Part shown: piece after piece, positions 25,901 through 36,563 of the stretch
Layout: each line of letters begins with the position of its first letter
Numbering within the stretch: the first letter of the stretch is position 1
Made by a program: the position numbers and the translations under genes
Notes under the pieces: model-generated
Told to the model about the DNA's origin: nothing
Seen by the model: only the letters and a program-made list of their open reading frames with translations
Databases searched by the model: none
Assembly: GCA_946800325.1 (NCBI GenBank)
Contig: OX326961.1
Coordinates: 5,496,655-5,560,654, forward strand
Direction of reading: 5' to 3'
Length of the DNA: 64,000 nucleotides
Origin: Luzula sylvatica
Taxonomy: Eukaryota > Streptophyta > Magnoliopsida > Poales > Juncaceae

Positions 25901-28900
25901 AGTTGCGCAGCTGCATTCCTCTCGTCGAGGCGAGCGAATTTGATATAAAGATCGTGCCATTTGGTGAAAGGAAGAGAAAGTTGCAAGGGTTTTAACATAA
26001 CGCCATGAACATATTCTTCAGCTCACCCAATTACTGTTATCTGAATTTTTACAATTAATTGGTTAAATAGAGAAGAAATTTTATCCTTAAATGACACGTC
26101 TGGAATCCACTGGAGGCGGTCTCTGCTCCTTCATTTCATCTCGCAAAATTGGTCATTTTCGACTCGCAGAATCTTGCGATAATCTTCATATTTAATAATA
26201 CATGATGAAATTATAATAAACTGTGCTTTTTGTTAATTCGGGCCAAAAAGGCGGAATCTCTCAAATCTAGTTGCGCGGCTGCATTTCTCTCGTCGAGACG
26301 AGAAATTTTGATATAAAGATCGTGCCATTTGGTGAAAGAAAGCATGAGAAAGTGACAAGGCTTTTAACATAACGCCGTTACCATATGCTCCAGCTCACCC
26401 TATTACATTTATCTGCATTTTACAATTAATTGGATAAATAACGAAGAACTTTTATTCATAAATTACACGCCTGGAATCCACCGGAGGCGGTCTCTCCTCC
26501 TTCATTTCATCTCGCAAAATTGGTCGTTTTCGACTCGCATAATCATGCGATAATCTTCATATTTAATAATTCATGATGAAATTACAATAAACTGTGCTTT
26601 CTGTTAATTCGGGTTAAAAAAAAGGAATCTCTCAAATCCAATCGCGCGGCTGTATTTCTCTCGTCGAGACGAGCAATTTTGATATAAAGATCGTGCCATT
26701 TGGTGAAAGAAAGCATGAGAAAGTGACAAGGATTTTAACATAACGTCGTTACCTTGTGCTCCAGCTCACCCAATTACTGTTATCTGCATTTTAAAATTAA
26801 TTGGTTAAATAACGAAGAACTTTTAGCCATAAATTACACGCCTAGAATCCACCGGTGGCGGTCTCTCCTCGTTTATTTCATCTCGCAAAATTGGTCATTT
26901 TCGACTCGCATAATCAAGCGATAATCTTCATATGTAATAATTCATGATGAAATTACAATAAACTGTGCTTTTTGATAATTCGGGTTAAAAAGACCTAATT
27001 TGCCAAATACAGTTGCGCAGTTGCATTCCTCTCGTCGAGGCGAGCGAATTTGATATAAAGATCGAGCCATTTGGTGAAAGGATGAGAAAGTTGCAAGGGT
27101 TTTAACATAACGCCATGACCATATTCTTCAGCTCACCCTATTACTGTTATCTGAACTTTTACAATTAATTGGTTAAATAGAGAAGAAATTTTATCCTTAA
27201 ATGACACGTCTGGAATCCACTGGAGGCGGTCTCTGCTCCTTCATTTCATCTCGCAAAATTGGTCATTTTCGACTTGCAGAATCTTGCGATAATCTTCATA
27301 TTTAATAATACATGATGAAATTACAATAAACTGTGCTTTCTGTTAATTCGGGCCAAAAAGGCAGAATCTCTCAAATCCAGTCGCGCGGCAGCATTTCTCT
27401 CGTCGAGACGAGAAATTTTGATATAAAGATCGTGCCATTTGGTGAAAGGAAGCATGAGAAAGTGACAAGGCTTTTAACATAACGCCGTTACCATATGCTC
27501 CAGCTCACCCTATTACTTTTATCTGCATTTTACAATTAATTGGTTAAATAACGAAGAACTTTTATTCATAAATTACACGCCTGGAATCCACCGGAGGCGG
27601 TCTCTCCTCCTTCATTTCATCTCGCAAAATTGGTCATTTTCGACTCGCATAATCATGCGATAATCTTCATATTTAATAATTCATGATGAAATTACAATAA
27701 ACTGTGCTTTCTATTAATTCGGGTTAAAAAAAAGGAATCTCCCAAATCCAATCGCGCGGCTGCATTTCTCTCGTCGAGACGAGCAATTTTGATATAAAGA
27801 TCGTGCCATTTGGTGAAAGAAAGCATGAGAAAGTGACAAGGGTTTTAACATAACGCCGTTACCTTGTGCTCCAGCTCACCCAATTACTGTTATCTGCATT
27901 TTAAAATTAATTGGTTAAATAACGAAGAACTTTTATCCATAAATTACACGCCTGGAATCCACCGGAGGCGGTCTCTCCTCCTTCATTTCATCTCGCAAAA
28001 TTGGTCGTTTTCGACTCGCATAATCATGCGATAATCTTCATATTTAATAATTCATGATGAAATTACAATAAACTGTGCTTTCTATTAATTCGGGTTAAAA
28101 AAAAGGAATCTCCCAAATCCAATCGTGCGACCGCATTTCTCTCGTCGAGACGAGCAATTTTGATATAAAGATCGTGCCATTTGGTGAAAGAAAGCATGAG
28201 AAAGTGACAAGGGTTTTAACATAACGCCGTTACCTTATGCTCCAGCTCACCAAATTACTGTTATCTGCATTTTAAAATTAATTGGTTAAATAACGAAGAA
28301 CTTTTATCCATAAATTACACGCCTGGAATCTACAGGAGGCGGTCTCTCCTCCTTCATTTCATCTCGCAAAATTTGTCATTTTCGACTCGCATAATCAAGC
28401 GATAATCTTCATATGTAATAATTCATGATGAAATTACAATAAAGTGTGTTTTTTGTTAATTCGGGTTAAAAAGTCTTAATTTGCCAAATACAGTTGCGCA
28501 GCTGCATTCCTCTCGTCGAGGCGAGCGAATTTGATATAAAGATCGTGCCATTTGGTGAAAGGATGAGAAAGTTGCAAGGGTTTTAACATAATGCCATGAC
28601 CATATTCTTCAGCTCACCCAATTACTGTTATCTGAATTTTTACAATTAATTGGTTAAATAGAGAAGAAATTTTATCCTTAAATGACACGTCTGGAATCCA
28701 CTGGAGGCGGTCTCTGCTCCTTCATTTCATCTCGCAAAATTGGTCATTTTCGACTCGCAGAATCTTGCGATAATCTTCATATTTAATAATATATGATGAA
28801 ATTATAATAAACTGTGTGCTTTCTGTTAATTCGGGCCAAAAAGGCGGAATCTCTCAAATCTAGTTGCGCGGCTGCATTTCTCTCGTCGAGACGAGAAATT

Positions 28901-31900
28901 TTGATATAAATATCGTGCCATTTGGTGAAAGAAAGCATGAGAAAGTGACAAGGCTTTTAACATAACGCCGTTACCATATGCTCCAGCTCACCCTATTACA
29001 TTTATCTGCATTTTACAATTAATTGGATAAATAACGAAGAACTTTTATCCATAAATTACACGCCTGGAATCCACCGGAGGCGGTCTCTCCTCCTTCATTT
29101 CATCTCGCAAAATTGGTCGTTTTCGACTCGCATAATCATGCGATAATCTTCATATTTAATAATTCATGATGAAATTACAATAAACTGTGCTTTCTGTTAA
29201 TTCGGGTTAAAAAAAAGGAATCTCCCAAATCCAATCGCGCGGCTGTATTTCTCTCGTCGAGACGAGCAATTTTGATATAAAGATCGTGCCATTTGGTGAA
29301 AGAAAGCATTAGAAAGTGACAAGGGTTTTAACGTAACGCCGTTACCTTATGCTCCAGCTCACCCAATTACTGTTATCTGCATTTTAAAATTAATTGGTTA
29401 AATAACGAAGAACTTTTAGCCATAAATTACACGCCTAGAATCAACCGGTGGCGGTCTCTCCTCCTTCATTTCATCTCGCAAAATTGGTCATTTTCGACTC
29501 GCATAATCAAGCGATAATCTTCATATGTAATAATTCATGATGAAATTACAATAAACTGTGCTTTTTGTTAATTCGGGTTAAAAAGACCTAATTTGCCAAA
29601 TACAGTTGCGCAGCTGCATTCCTCTCGTCGAGGCGAGCGAATTTGATATAAAGATCGTGCCATTTGGTGAAAGGATGAGAAAGTTGCAAGGGTTTTAACA
29701 TAACGCCATGACCATATTCTTCAGCTCACCCTATTCCTGTTATCTGAATTTTTACAATTAATTGGTTAAATAGAGAAGAAATTTTATCCTTAAATGACAC
29801 GTCTGGAATCCACTGGAGGCGGTCTCTGCTCCTTCATTTCATCTCGCAAAATTGGTCATTTTCGACTTGCAGAATCTTGCGATAATCTTCATATTTAATA
29901 ATACATGATGAAATTACAATAAACTGTGCTTTCTGTTAATTCGGGCCAAAAAGGCAGAATCTCTCAAATCCAGTCGCGCGGCAGCATTTCTCTCGTCGAG
30001 ACGAGAAATTTTGATATAAAGATCGTGCCATTTGGTGAAAGGAAGCATGAGAAAGTGACAAGGCTTTTAACATAACGCCGTTACCATATGCTCCAGCTCA
30101 CCCTATTACTTTTATCTGCATTTTACAATTAATTGGTTAAATAACGAAGAACTTTTATTCATAAATTACACGCCTGGAATCCACCGGAGGCGGTCTCTCC
30201 TCCTTCATTTCATCTCGCAAAATTGGTCGTTTTTGACTCGCATAATCATGTGATAATCTTCATATTTAATAATTCATGATGAAATTACAATAAACTGTGC
30301 TTTCTATTAATTCGGGTTAAAAAAAAGGAATCTCCCAAATCCAATCGCGCGGCTGCATTTCTCTCGTCGAGACGAGCAATTTTGATATAAAGATCGTGCC
30401 ATTTGGTGAAAGAAAGCATGAGAAAGTGACAAGGGTTTTAACATAACGCCGTTACCTTATGCTCCAGCTCACCCAATTACTGTTATCTGCATTTTAAAAT
30501 TAATTGGTTAAATAACGAAGAACTTTTATCCATAAATTACACGCCTGGAATCCACCGGAGGCGGTCTCTCCTCCTTCATTTCATCTCGCAAAATTGGTCG
30601 TTTTCGACTCGCATAATCATGCGATAATCTTCATATTTAATAATTCATGATGAAATTACAATAAACTGTGCTTTCTATTAATTCGGGTTAAAAAAAAGGA
30701 ATCTCCCAAATCCAATCGCGCGACCGCATTTCTCTCGTCGAGACGAGCAATTTTGATATAAAGATCGTGCCATTTGGTGAAAGAAAGCATGAGAAAGTGA
30801 CAAGGGTTTTAACATAACGCCGTTACCTTATGCTCCAGCTCACCAAATTACTGTTATCTGCATTTTAAAATTAATTGGTTAAATAACGAAGAACTTTTAT
30901 CCATAAATTACACGCCTGGAATCTACAGGAGGCGGTCTCTCCTCCTTCATTTCATCTCGCAAAATTTGTCATTTTCGACTCGCATAATCAAGCGATAATC
31001 TTCATATGTAATAATTCATGATGAAATTACAATAAACTGTGCTTTTTGTTAATTCGGGTTAAAAAGTTTTAATTTGCCAAATACAGTTGCGCAGCTGCAT
31101 TCCTCTCGTCGAGGCGAGCGAATTTGATATAAAGATCGTGCCATTTGGTGAAAGGATGAGAAAGTTGCAAGGGTTTTAACATAATGCCATGACCATATTC
31201 TTCAGCTCACCCAATTACTGTTATCTGAATTTTTACAATTAATTGGTTAAATAGAGAAGAAATTTTATCCTTAAATGACACGTCTGGAATCCACCGGAGG
31301 CGGTCTCTGCTCCTTCATTTCATCTCGCAAAATTGGTCATTTTCGACTCGCAGAATCTTGCGATAATCTTCATATTTAATAATACATGATGAAATTATAA
31401 TAAACTGTGCTTTCTGTTAATTCGGGCCAAAAAGGCGGAATCTCTCAAATCTAGTTGCGCGGCTGCATTTCTCTCGTCGAGACGAGAAATTTTGATATAA
31501 AGATCGTGCCATTTGGTGAAAGAAAGCATGAGAAAGTGACAAGGCTTTTAACATAACGCCGTTACCATATGCTCCAGCTCACCCTATTACATTTATCTGC
31601 ATTTTACAATTAATTGGATAAATAACGAAGAACTTTTATCCATAAATTACACGCCTGGAATCCACCGGAGGCGGTCTCTCCTCCTTCATTTCATCTCGCA
31701 AAATTGGTCGTTTTCGACTCGCATAATCATGCGATAATCTTCATATTTAATAATTCATGATGAAATTACAATAAACTGTGCTTTCTGTTAATTCGGGTTA
31801 AAAAAAAGGAATCTCCCAAATCCAATCGCGCGGCTGTATTTCTCTCGTCGAGACGAGCAATTTTGATATAAAGATCGTGCCATTTGGTGAAAGAAAGCAT

Positions 31901-33417
31901 TAGAAAGTGACAAGGGTTTTAACGTAACGCCGTTACCTTATGCTCCAGCTCACCCAATTACTGTTATCTGCATTTTAAAATTAATTGGTTAAATAACGAA
32001 GAACTTTTAGCCATAAATTACACGCCTAGAATCAACCGGTGGCGGTCTCTCCTCCTTCATTTCATCTCGCAAAATTGGTCATTTTCGACTCGCATAATCA
32101 AGCGATAATCTTCATATGTAATAATTCATGATGAAATTACAATAAACTGTGCTTTTTGTTAATTCGGGTTAAAAAGACCTAATTTGCCAAATACAGTTGC
32201 GCAGCTGCATTCCTCTCGTCGAGGCGAGCGAATTTGATATAATGATCGTGCCATTTGGTGAAAGGATGAGAAAGTTGCAAGGGTTTTAACATAACGCCAT
32301 GACCATATTCTTCAGCTCACCCTATTCATGTTATCTGAATTTTTACAATTAATTGGTTAAATAGAGAAGAAATTGTATCCTTAAATGACACGTCTGGAAT
32401 CCACTGGAGGCGGTCTCTGCTCCTTCATTTCATCTCGCAAAATTGGTCATTTTCGACTTGCAGAATCTTGCGATAATCTTCATATTTAATAATACATGAT
32501 GAAATTACAATAAACTGTGCTTTCTGTTAATTCGGGCCAAAAAGGCAGAATCTCTCAAATCCAGTCGCGCGGCAGCATTTCTCTCGTCGAGACGAGAAAT
32601 TTTGATATAAAGATCGTGCCATTTGGTGAAAGGAAGCATGAGAAAGTGACAAGGCTTTTAACATAACGCCGTTACCATATGCTCCAGCTCACCCTATTAC
32701 TTTTATCTGCATTTTACAATTAATTGGTTAAATAACGAAGAACTTTTATTCATAAATTACACGCCTGGAATCCACCGGAGGCGGTCTCTCCTCCTTCATT
32801 TCATCTCGCAAAATTGGTCGTTTTCGACTCGCATAATCATGCGATAATCTTCATATTTAATAATTCATGACGAAATTACAATAAACTGTGCTTTCTATTA
32901 ATTCGGGTTAAAAAAAAGGAATCTCCCAAATCCAATCGCGCGGCTGCATTTCTCTCGTCGAGACGAGCAATTTTGATATAAAGATCGTGCCATTTGGTGA
33001 AAGAAAGCATGAGAAAGTGACAAGGGTTTTAACATAACGCCGTTACCTTATGCTCCAGCTCACCCAATTACTGTTATCTGCATTTTAAAATTAATTGGTT
33101 AAATAACGAAGAACTTTTATCCATAAATTACACGCCTGGAATCCACCGGAGGCAGTCTCTCCTCCTTCATTTCATCTCGCAAAATTGGTCATTTTCGACT
33201 CGCATAATCAAGCGATAATCTTCATATGTAATAATTCATGATGAAATTACAATAAACTGTGCTTTTTGTTAATTCGGGTTAAAAAGACCTAATTTGCCAA
33301 ATACAGTTGCGCAGCTGCATTCCTCTCGTCGAGGCGAGCGAATTTGATATAAAGATCGTGCCATTTGGTGAAAGGATGAGAAAGTTGCAAGGGTTTTAAC
33401 AATACGGCATTGCCATA
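22916..33417 (+). repeat. Higher-order repeat family 2: ~2.59-kb, 7 monomers
   Basis: The landmark ACTTGCAGAATCTTGCG starts at 24681, 27272, 29865 and 32456, giving spacings of 2591, 2593 and 2591 bp, seven monomers each. A second marker (TCGTGCGAC or TCGCGCGAC) lies at 22942, 28123 and 30716, and 28123-30716 is again 2593. The units 27272-29864 and 29865-32455 are nearly identical. The earlier unit differs in order and carries a tandemly doubled monomer (ACTTGCAG at 24681 and 25052, 371 bp apart). Monomers carry TGCCAAATACAG, GGTCATTTTCGAC and GGTTAAAAAAAAGG variants that are absent from family 1. Confidence 0.9.
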
Positions 33418-34041
33418 AAAAGACCTAATTTTCGAAGTTTGTAGTCAAAAACGAAACTGGCAACCAGGGGCATGTGCGTCATGACGCATCATATGGTGCG
33501 TCATGACGCACCACCTCGTGTAATCTCTATTACACAGGATTTTGTACATAGCGTCATGACGCACCATGTTGTGCGTCACGACGGACCACTTTGGAGACCC
33601 AGCGTCACGACGCACCGGATGGTGCGTCACGACGCACCCTTGGCATCCCCGCATGTCCGTGGCGCCCTTGGCGTGCGTCACGACGCACCGGACGGTGCGT
33701 CCTGACGGACCCATGGCGTCCCCGCAGTACCGTGGCATCCCGTGCTGTGCGTCACGACGCACCAATTCGTGCGTCATGATGCACCATACGCTGATTGCCT
33801 TTTCTGCCCTAATTCCAAATCAGTTTTCCGTCGTTTCTTCAACGACTGATCATGAAACCTTTCCACGATCATCTCTAGATCACTCCAGACATCTAATGTC
33901 TGATTCTCTAGTGATTCAACTTGTGATTTTAATCGAAATTCAATTCCAGTCACCGATTTTTATGCAAACGGGTACGAACTTTGATAACCCGTGCGTATAT
34001 CCAATATACGACTATGATTCGACCCTCGAATCTCAGCGTTT
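33418..34041 (-). mobile_element. LTR-retroelement leader fragment abutting the satellite
   Basis: At 33417 the satellite breaks off inside a monomer (GGCATTGCCAT) and runs into AAAAAGACCTAATTTT, itself a satellite word, so the junction shows microhomology. Beyond it the sequence is unrelated. The primer-binding site at 34042-34053 faces left, so this stretch would be the untranslated leader downstream of it, read on the minus strand. It contains the palindrome cluster and no gag or pol sequence. The coding part has been lost or replaced by the satellite. A retroelement origin is inferred mainly from the primer-binding site. Confidence 0.45.
33474..33784. repeat. Ten palindromes in five pairs, 22-bp pair spacing
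   Basis: The motif GGTGCGTCATGACGCACC, or close variants, occurs ten times. Centres are about 33481.5/33503.5, 33556.5/33578.5, 33607.5/33629.5, 33680.5/33702.5 and 33754.5/33776.5, so every pair is exactly 22 bp apart. Pair-to-pair steps are 75, 51, 73 and 74 bp. Copies at 33495-33512 (central AT) and 33621-33638 (central CG, asymmetric by one pair) are perfect or nearly so. The half-site TGCGTCA/TGACGCA resembles plant bZIP half-sites. Sequence between pairs is GC-rich and diverged. Because the unit is self-complementary, both strands show fortuitous ORFs. Confidence 0.92.
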
Positions 34042-34053
34042 GCTCTGATACCA
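34042..34053 (-). other. Primer-binding site, initiator tRNA-Met type
   Basis: GCTCTGATACCA on the plus strand is the reverse complement of TGGTATCAGAGC, the complement of the plant initiator tRNA-Met 3' end used by many Ty1/copia and Ty3 retrotransposons and by plant pararetroviruses. Its orientation places an LTR on the high-coordinate side and the element interior on the low-coordinate side. One base separates it from a TG dinucleotide at 34055, as expected of an LTR terminus. Confidence 0.75.
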
Positions 34054-34054
34054 C

Positions 34055-34125
34055 TGATGGGAATTCATCCGACCCCGGGCCCGCGCAGCGGATATGTAGG
34101 CCGGGTCCGGTTCCCAAAACCCGAG
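34055..34125 (-). mobile_element. LTR end fragment
   Basis: Sequence starting TGATGGGAATTC directly beside the primer-binding site fits the 3' end of a 5' LTR read on the minus strand (ending CCCATCA). It is GC-rich (CCCCGGGCCCGCG) and unlike its surroundings. The other LTR end is not recognisable: within about 70 bp the sequence gives way to rearranged satellite words, so the LTR appears truncated. Assignment depends on the neighbouring primer site. Confidence 0.4.
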
Positions 34126-34194
34126 ATCCAGTCGCGCCAAAAAGGCGGTATCTTCAATTAAAAAATGATGAAATTACAATAAAAGGCGGAATCT
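34126..34194. repeat. Scrambled satellite fragments outside the array
   Basis: Short exact satellite words occur here in an order not found in any monomer: ATCCAGTCGCG, CCAAAAAGGCGG, ATGATGAAATTACAATAAA and a second AAAGGCGGAATCT. In the array the order is ATGATGAAATTACAATAAA, CCAAAAAGGCGGAATCT, ATCCAGTCGCG. The words match the E/F-type monomers. This implies satellite once extended to this side of the retroelement fragment and was shuffled by repair or replication slippage. Confidence 0.7.
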
Positions 34195-34320
34195 TTTTAG
34201 TGTACCGAGAGACTCAGTAATTTTAATTAATGATATAGGGTTGCAATAGATATCAGGTGAATTTTCAATTTGAATTTCTTTTGTCAAAATTTTGTGATTA
34301 ATTTCTGTTGTATTTGTTGA

Positions 34321-34695
34321 TTAATTCACTATTAATTGATTGTTATCTATTTCTTTATTTAGGACCTGTTTCCCCTTTTGGATATATGTAATATTTGGCT
34401 TAGAAAAAGGTATGATTTTTTCAAAAAAAATTGGTTCATAATAGCAAAAAATTTCAACATGACCTAATTTATGACATTTGTAACATCTTATTGGTTCCCT
34501 ACATTGAAATCTTGTGTGTGTAGTTGATAAACACCTAAAACAAGTTTTTTTCTGAAAATTTGAATTTTTTTGATAACCATCTGAGACAAGTTTTTGATTA
34601 TACTGAGGTTTTTTATATTTGCTAACTAATGTCCATTGATTATTTTGATTTGTATTTTGATTTAGGGCTTGGGCATAAGTAGGTTTGGAATTCAT
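34321..34695 (-). CDS. Double CCHC zinc-knuckle retroelement protein (124 aa)
   Basis: The ORF opens with ATG at 34695 and encodes 124 residues. Residues 52-65 form CFRCLSTTHTRFQC and residues 71-84 form CYKCHKLGHVEIFC; both are canonical C-X2-C-X4-H-X4-C knuckles six residues apart. The N-terminal 50 residues are Asn/Gln-rich and polar, and the C-terminal 40 residues are unremarkable. Paired knuckles of this type bind nucleic acid and occur in plant LINE ORF1 and gag-like proteins. The protein is much shorter than a full ORF1 or gag, and no reverse transcriptase follows, so this is probably a truncated relic. An A-rich leader precedes it on the minus strand. It is too short to assign to a superfamily. 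Confidence 0.55.
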   Translation of the reverse strand: MNSKPTYAQALNQNTNQNNQWTLVSKYKKPQYNQKLVSDGYQKNSNFQKKTCFRCLSTTHTRFQCREPIRCYKCHKLGHVEIFCYYEPIFFEKIIPFSKPNITYIQKGKQVLNKEIDNNQLIVN

Positions 34696-35148
34696 GGTGT
34701 AAAGAAATTTAGAAGATTTAGAAAACTTAGCCGTTTGGAGTCTTCATGAAGATGGAGTTGGCTTCAAGCTTTTAAATCTTTGATTATTTCCCTCTTATTT
34801 CCCTTGTAGCACCTTGTTTCAATTCTTTGCCTTCAATTTGTAATATTTTTTGTGTTGATTCTTGCACTCTTCTTTGCTATCTTTGATTCTTCTTGTTTAA
34901 GTCTTGTTTGATCTTGAGAATGTTTGTTTGGGAGAGATCTTCTTGGAGTTCTTGAGAGATACCAGTGGAGTTTACCGGAATAAGATCAATTGTCAAGAGA
35001 GAGAAGTGAAACCGGTGTAGTTCACCGGAGAAAATTCCCTTAGAAATTGCCCCTCAAAATCGCCTCAAAATTTCCTTAGAAATCGCCCCTCAAAATCCAA
35101 AAGATATCGCCCATTTTAGTCTCATTTATTTGGCACTTTTCATTTTCA
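34696..35148 (-). other. A-rich (minus) leader and short direct repeats
   Basis: On the minus strand this is an A-rich, ORF-poor stretch upstream of the zinc-knuckle ORF, consistent with a retroelement leader. At 35035-35100 the words TTAGAAATTGCCCCTCAAAATC and TTAGAAATCGCCCCTCAAAATC form an imperfect direct repeat. It ends where the large palindrome begins. No gene or RNA is recognised. Confidence 0.4.
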
Positions 35149-35564
35149 CAAAATTATCGTTTACTCCATAAAAGTTTAACATTTTTCTCTGACCTCAGAG
35201 ATCGCAGATATCTTGAAAATGTTAAAAAGTCATTGGAATGGAATTGGAATTCTTACTGTATACATTGAATTTGTAAATTTATTTAAAATACGTTCTATCT
35301 TTTTTTTTATGTAAGTTTGGAGAGGACTTTTTCATTCTCCATCCAAAACCATTTTTTTTCATTCCTCATCCAAAACCATTTTTTATGTAAAGAAAAACAT
35401 TATTTACAATATACAGGCCTATTAATTTTTTAAGCCCACAATACCATTTCTTATTTCCTGCGGCCCATCTCATCTTTCTTCATACATACACATCCAAAAT
35501 ATCCCTTTCATCTCTCCAGTTCTATGTGGCCGCCTTCCTCTTTTAGCTCTCGAAGCTTATTCTT

Positions 35565-35770
35565 TCCTTGTGGATCTAGGGTTTCCTGCTTTGCCGAGCT
35601 CTCTCTCTCTCAAACTTTCGATCCTCCTTCACTCGGAATAGTCTCCATTCGGCATCTATCTCTTCAACTAACTGCTGCCGTTCCTTTCTTTCTTCAGTGA
35701 AGACGCGGCGGCACCGCTATCTCCACAACGCGAAATACGTTATATCATATAATGAATTAACAAAACAACA
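35565..35770 (-). pseudogene. LINE reverse-transcriptase C-terminal relic, left arm
   Basis: This is the mirror copy of the 40529-40729 segment. The reading frame on the minus strand is interrupted: the Trp-Arg-Glu-Arg-Cys codons contain a GAG-to-TAG change near 35720. The rest of the frame (Phe-Thr-Glu-Glu and the acidic tail) is still recognisable. The homology call depends on the right-arm copy. Confidence 0.35.
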
Positions 35771-35890
35771 AAAACCACAAAAACCCTAGAGGCGGAAGCG
35801 GCGCCCTCCTTCTCTTTCTCCCTTCTTTTGTGCGACCCAAGGAAACAACAAAAACACACCAACGAATCACGATGAAAACCTAGGACGGAA

Positions 35891-36563
35891 ATGCGGGATT
35901 CGGCTGGTGTGGAGTTTGGACTGGACCTGAGGGATTTAGGTCTTCCTGGAAACAAGCGGTACGTTTTTATTTCTCGAGATGCATCTTCTTTCTCAGTGCT
36001 GATTTCTTGAATGAGCTATCGTTTGTTCGATTTTTCTGGTCGGATGAATTCAGTTCATATTTTTATTGATATATTGAAACCTTACAGAGAATTGTGTCAA
36101 AATTGACTTCAGAGCTCAATTATTGATCAATTTTCAACCTTTTTTGTCAGACTGATTGGGTTGGGTAGGAGGATTTTATACATTAACGCTATATTTCAGC
36201 GAGGATTATACAAGCAAACCTCAAAAATGCAAGTTTCCTCAACGAAGAATGTGTAAGTTCAATGAATAAATTTTTTACTTTTAGTTTTTCTAGATTAATT
36301 GATATATATTTCTTCATTTCGAAGGCGTGGAGACCTGCGATAACAGCAAAACAGATATAATTAGTCGGAATACAGGATTTACTCGAACGGTCAAATTCGG
36401 CAGATCAGGCCCAAACCGATGGTTATCAGTTCTTCATATAAATTGAAAACGAGAACAAATCATAAACAAATCTTTTTTGAATGTAGACTCACATGGGCCA
36501 ATTGAAAACGAGAACAAAGAGAAACTTCAGAAAGAAGTCTCAACCAGCCAAGAGCTCGAGAAG
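35891..36563 (+). pseudogene. Captured gene-like 5' exons, left arm
   Basis: Downstream of a CT-rich, AAACCCTA-containing promoter-like stretch (35560-35880), an ATG at 35891 opens 22 codons (start MRDSAGVEFGLDLRDLGLPG) ending at a GTACGT donor at 35959. Acceptor-like TTTCAG at 36194-36199, donor GTAAGT at 36253, acceptor-like GAAG at 36321-36324 and exon-like 36487-36563 (GTAG before, GGTACTG after) suggest an exon-intron structure. Joining them does not give a long clean protein, and I do not recognise the product. Further intron-like GTAAGTTCTTGATT...TTTACAG pairs lie at 37162-37211 and 37340-37415. This could be a host gene fragment captured by a transposon or the element's own decayed gene. 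Confidence 0.4.

Larger units (their letters stand above)
1..33417 (+). repeat. Satellite array, ~367-371 bp monomer, ~91 copies
   Basis: A continuous head-to-tail tandem array fills the first half of the window, all monomers in one orientation. The landmark TCATGATGAAATTAC recurs at 61, 428, 794, 1161, 1528, 1899, 2270 and 2636, giving monomer lengths of 367, 366, 367, 367, 371, 371 and 366 bp. The length is about two plant nucleosome repeats. Every monomer keeps a short inverted repeat near CTCGTCGAGACGAG (or the GGCGAG variant) followed by GATATAAAGATCGTGCC. No transposon interrupts the array. It begins before base 1 and stops inside a monomer at 33417. Arrays of this size and order are typical of centromeric or heterochromatic plant satellites; a centromeric role is inference only. 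Confidence 0.98.

Noticed and set aside
33474..33784. CRISPR-like array of palindromic repeats
   Set aside because: Repeats are 16-18 bp, paired at 22 bp with variable linkers, lack equal-length spacers and cas genes, and lie in plant-type DNA.
33445..34048. Overlapping ORFs on both strands rich in VRHDA/CVTTH-type words
   Set aside because: They are translations of the palindrome cluster. Self-complementary repeats give similar frames on both strands, with no protein-like domain.
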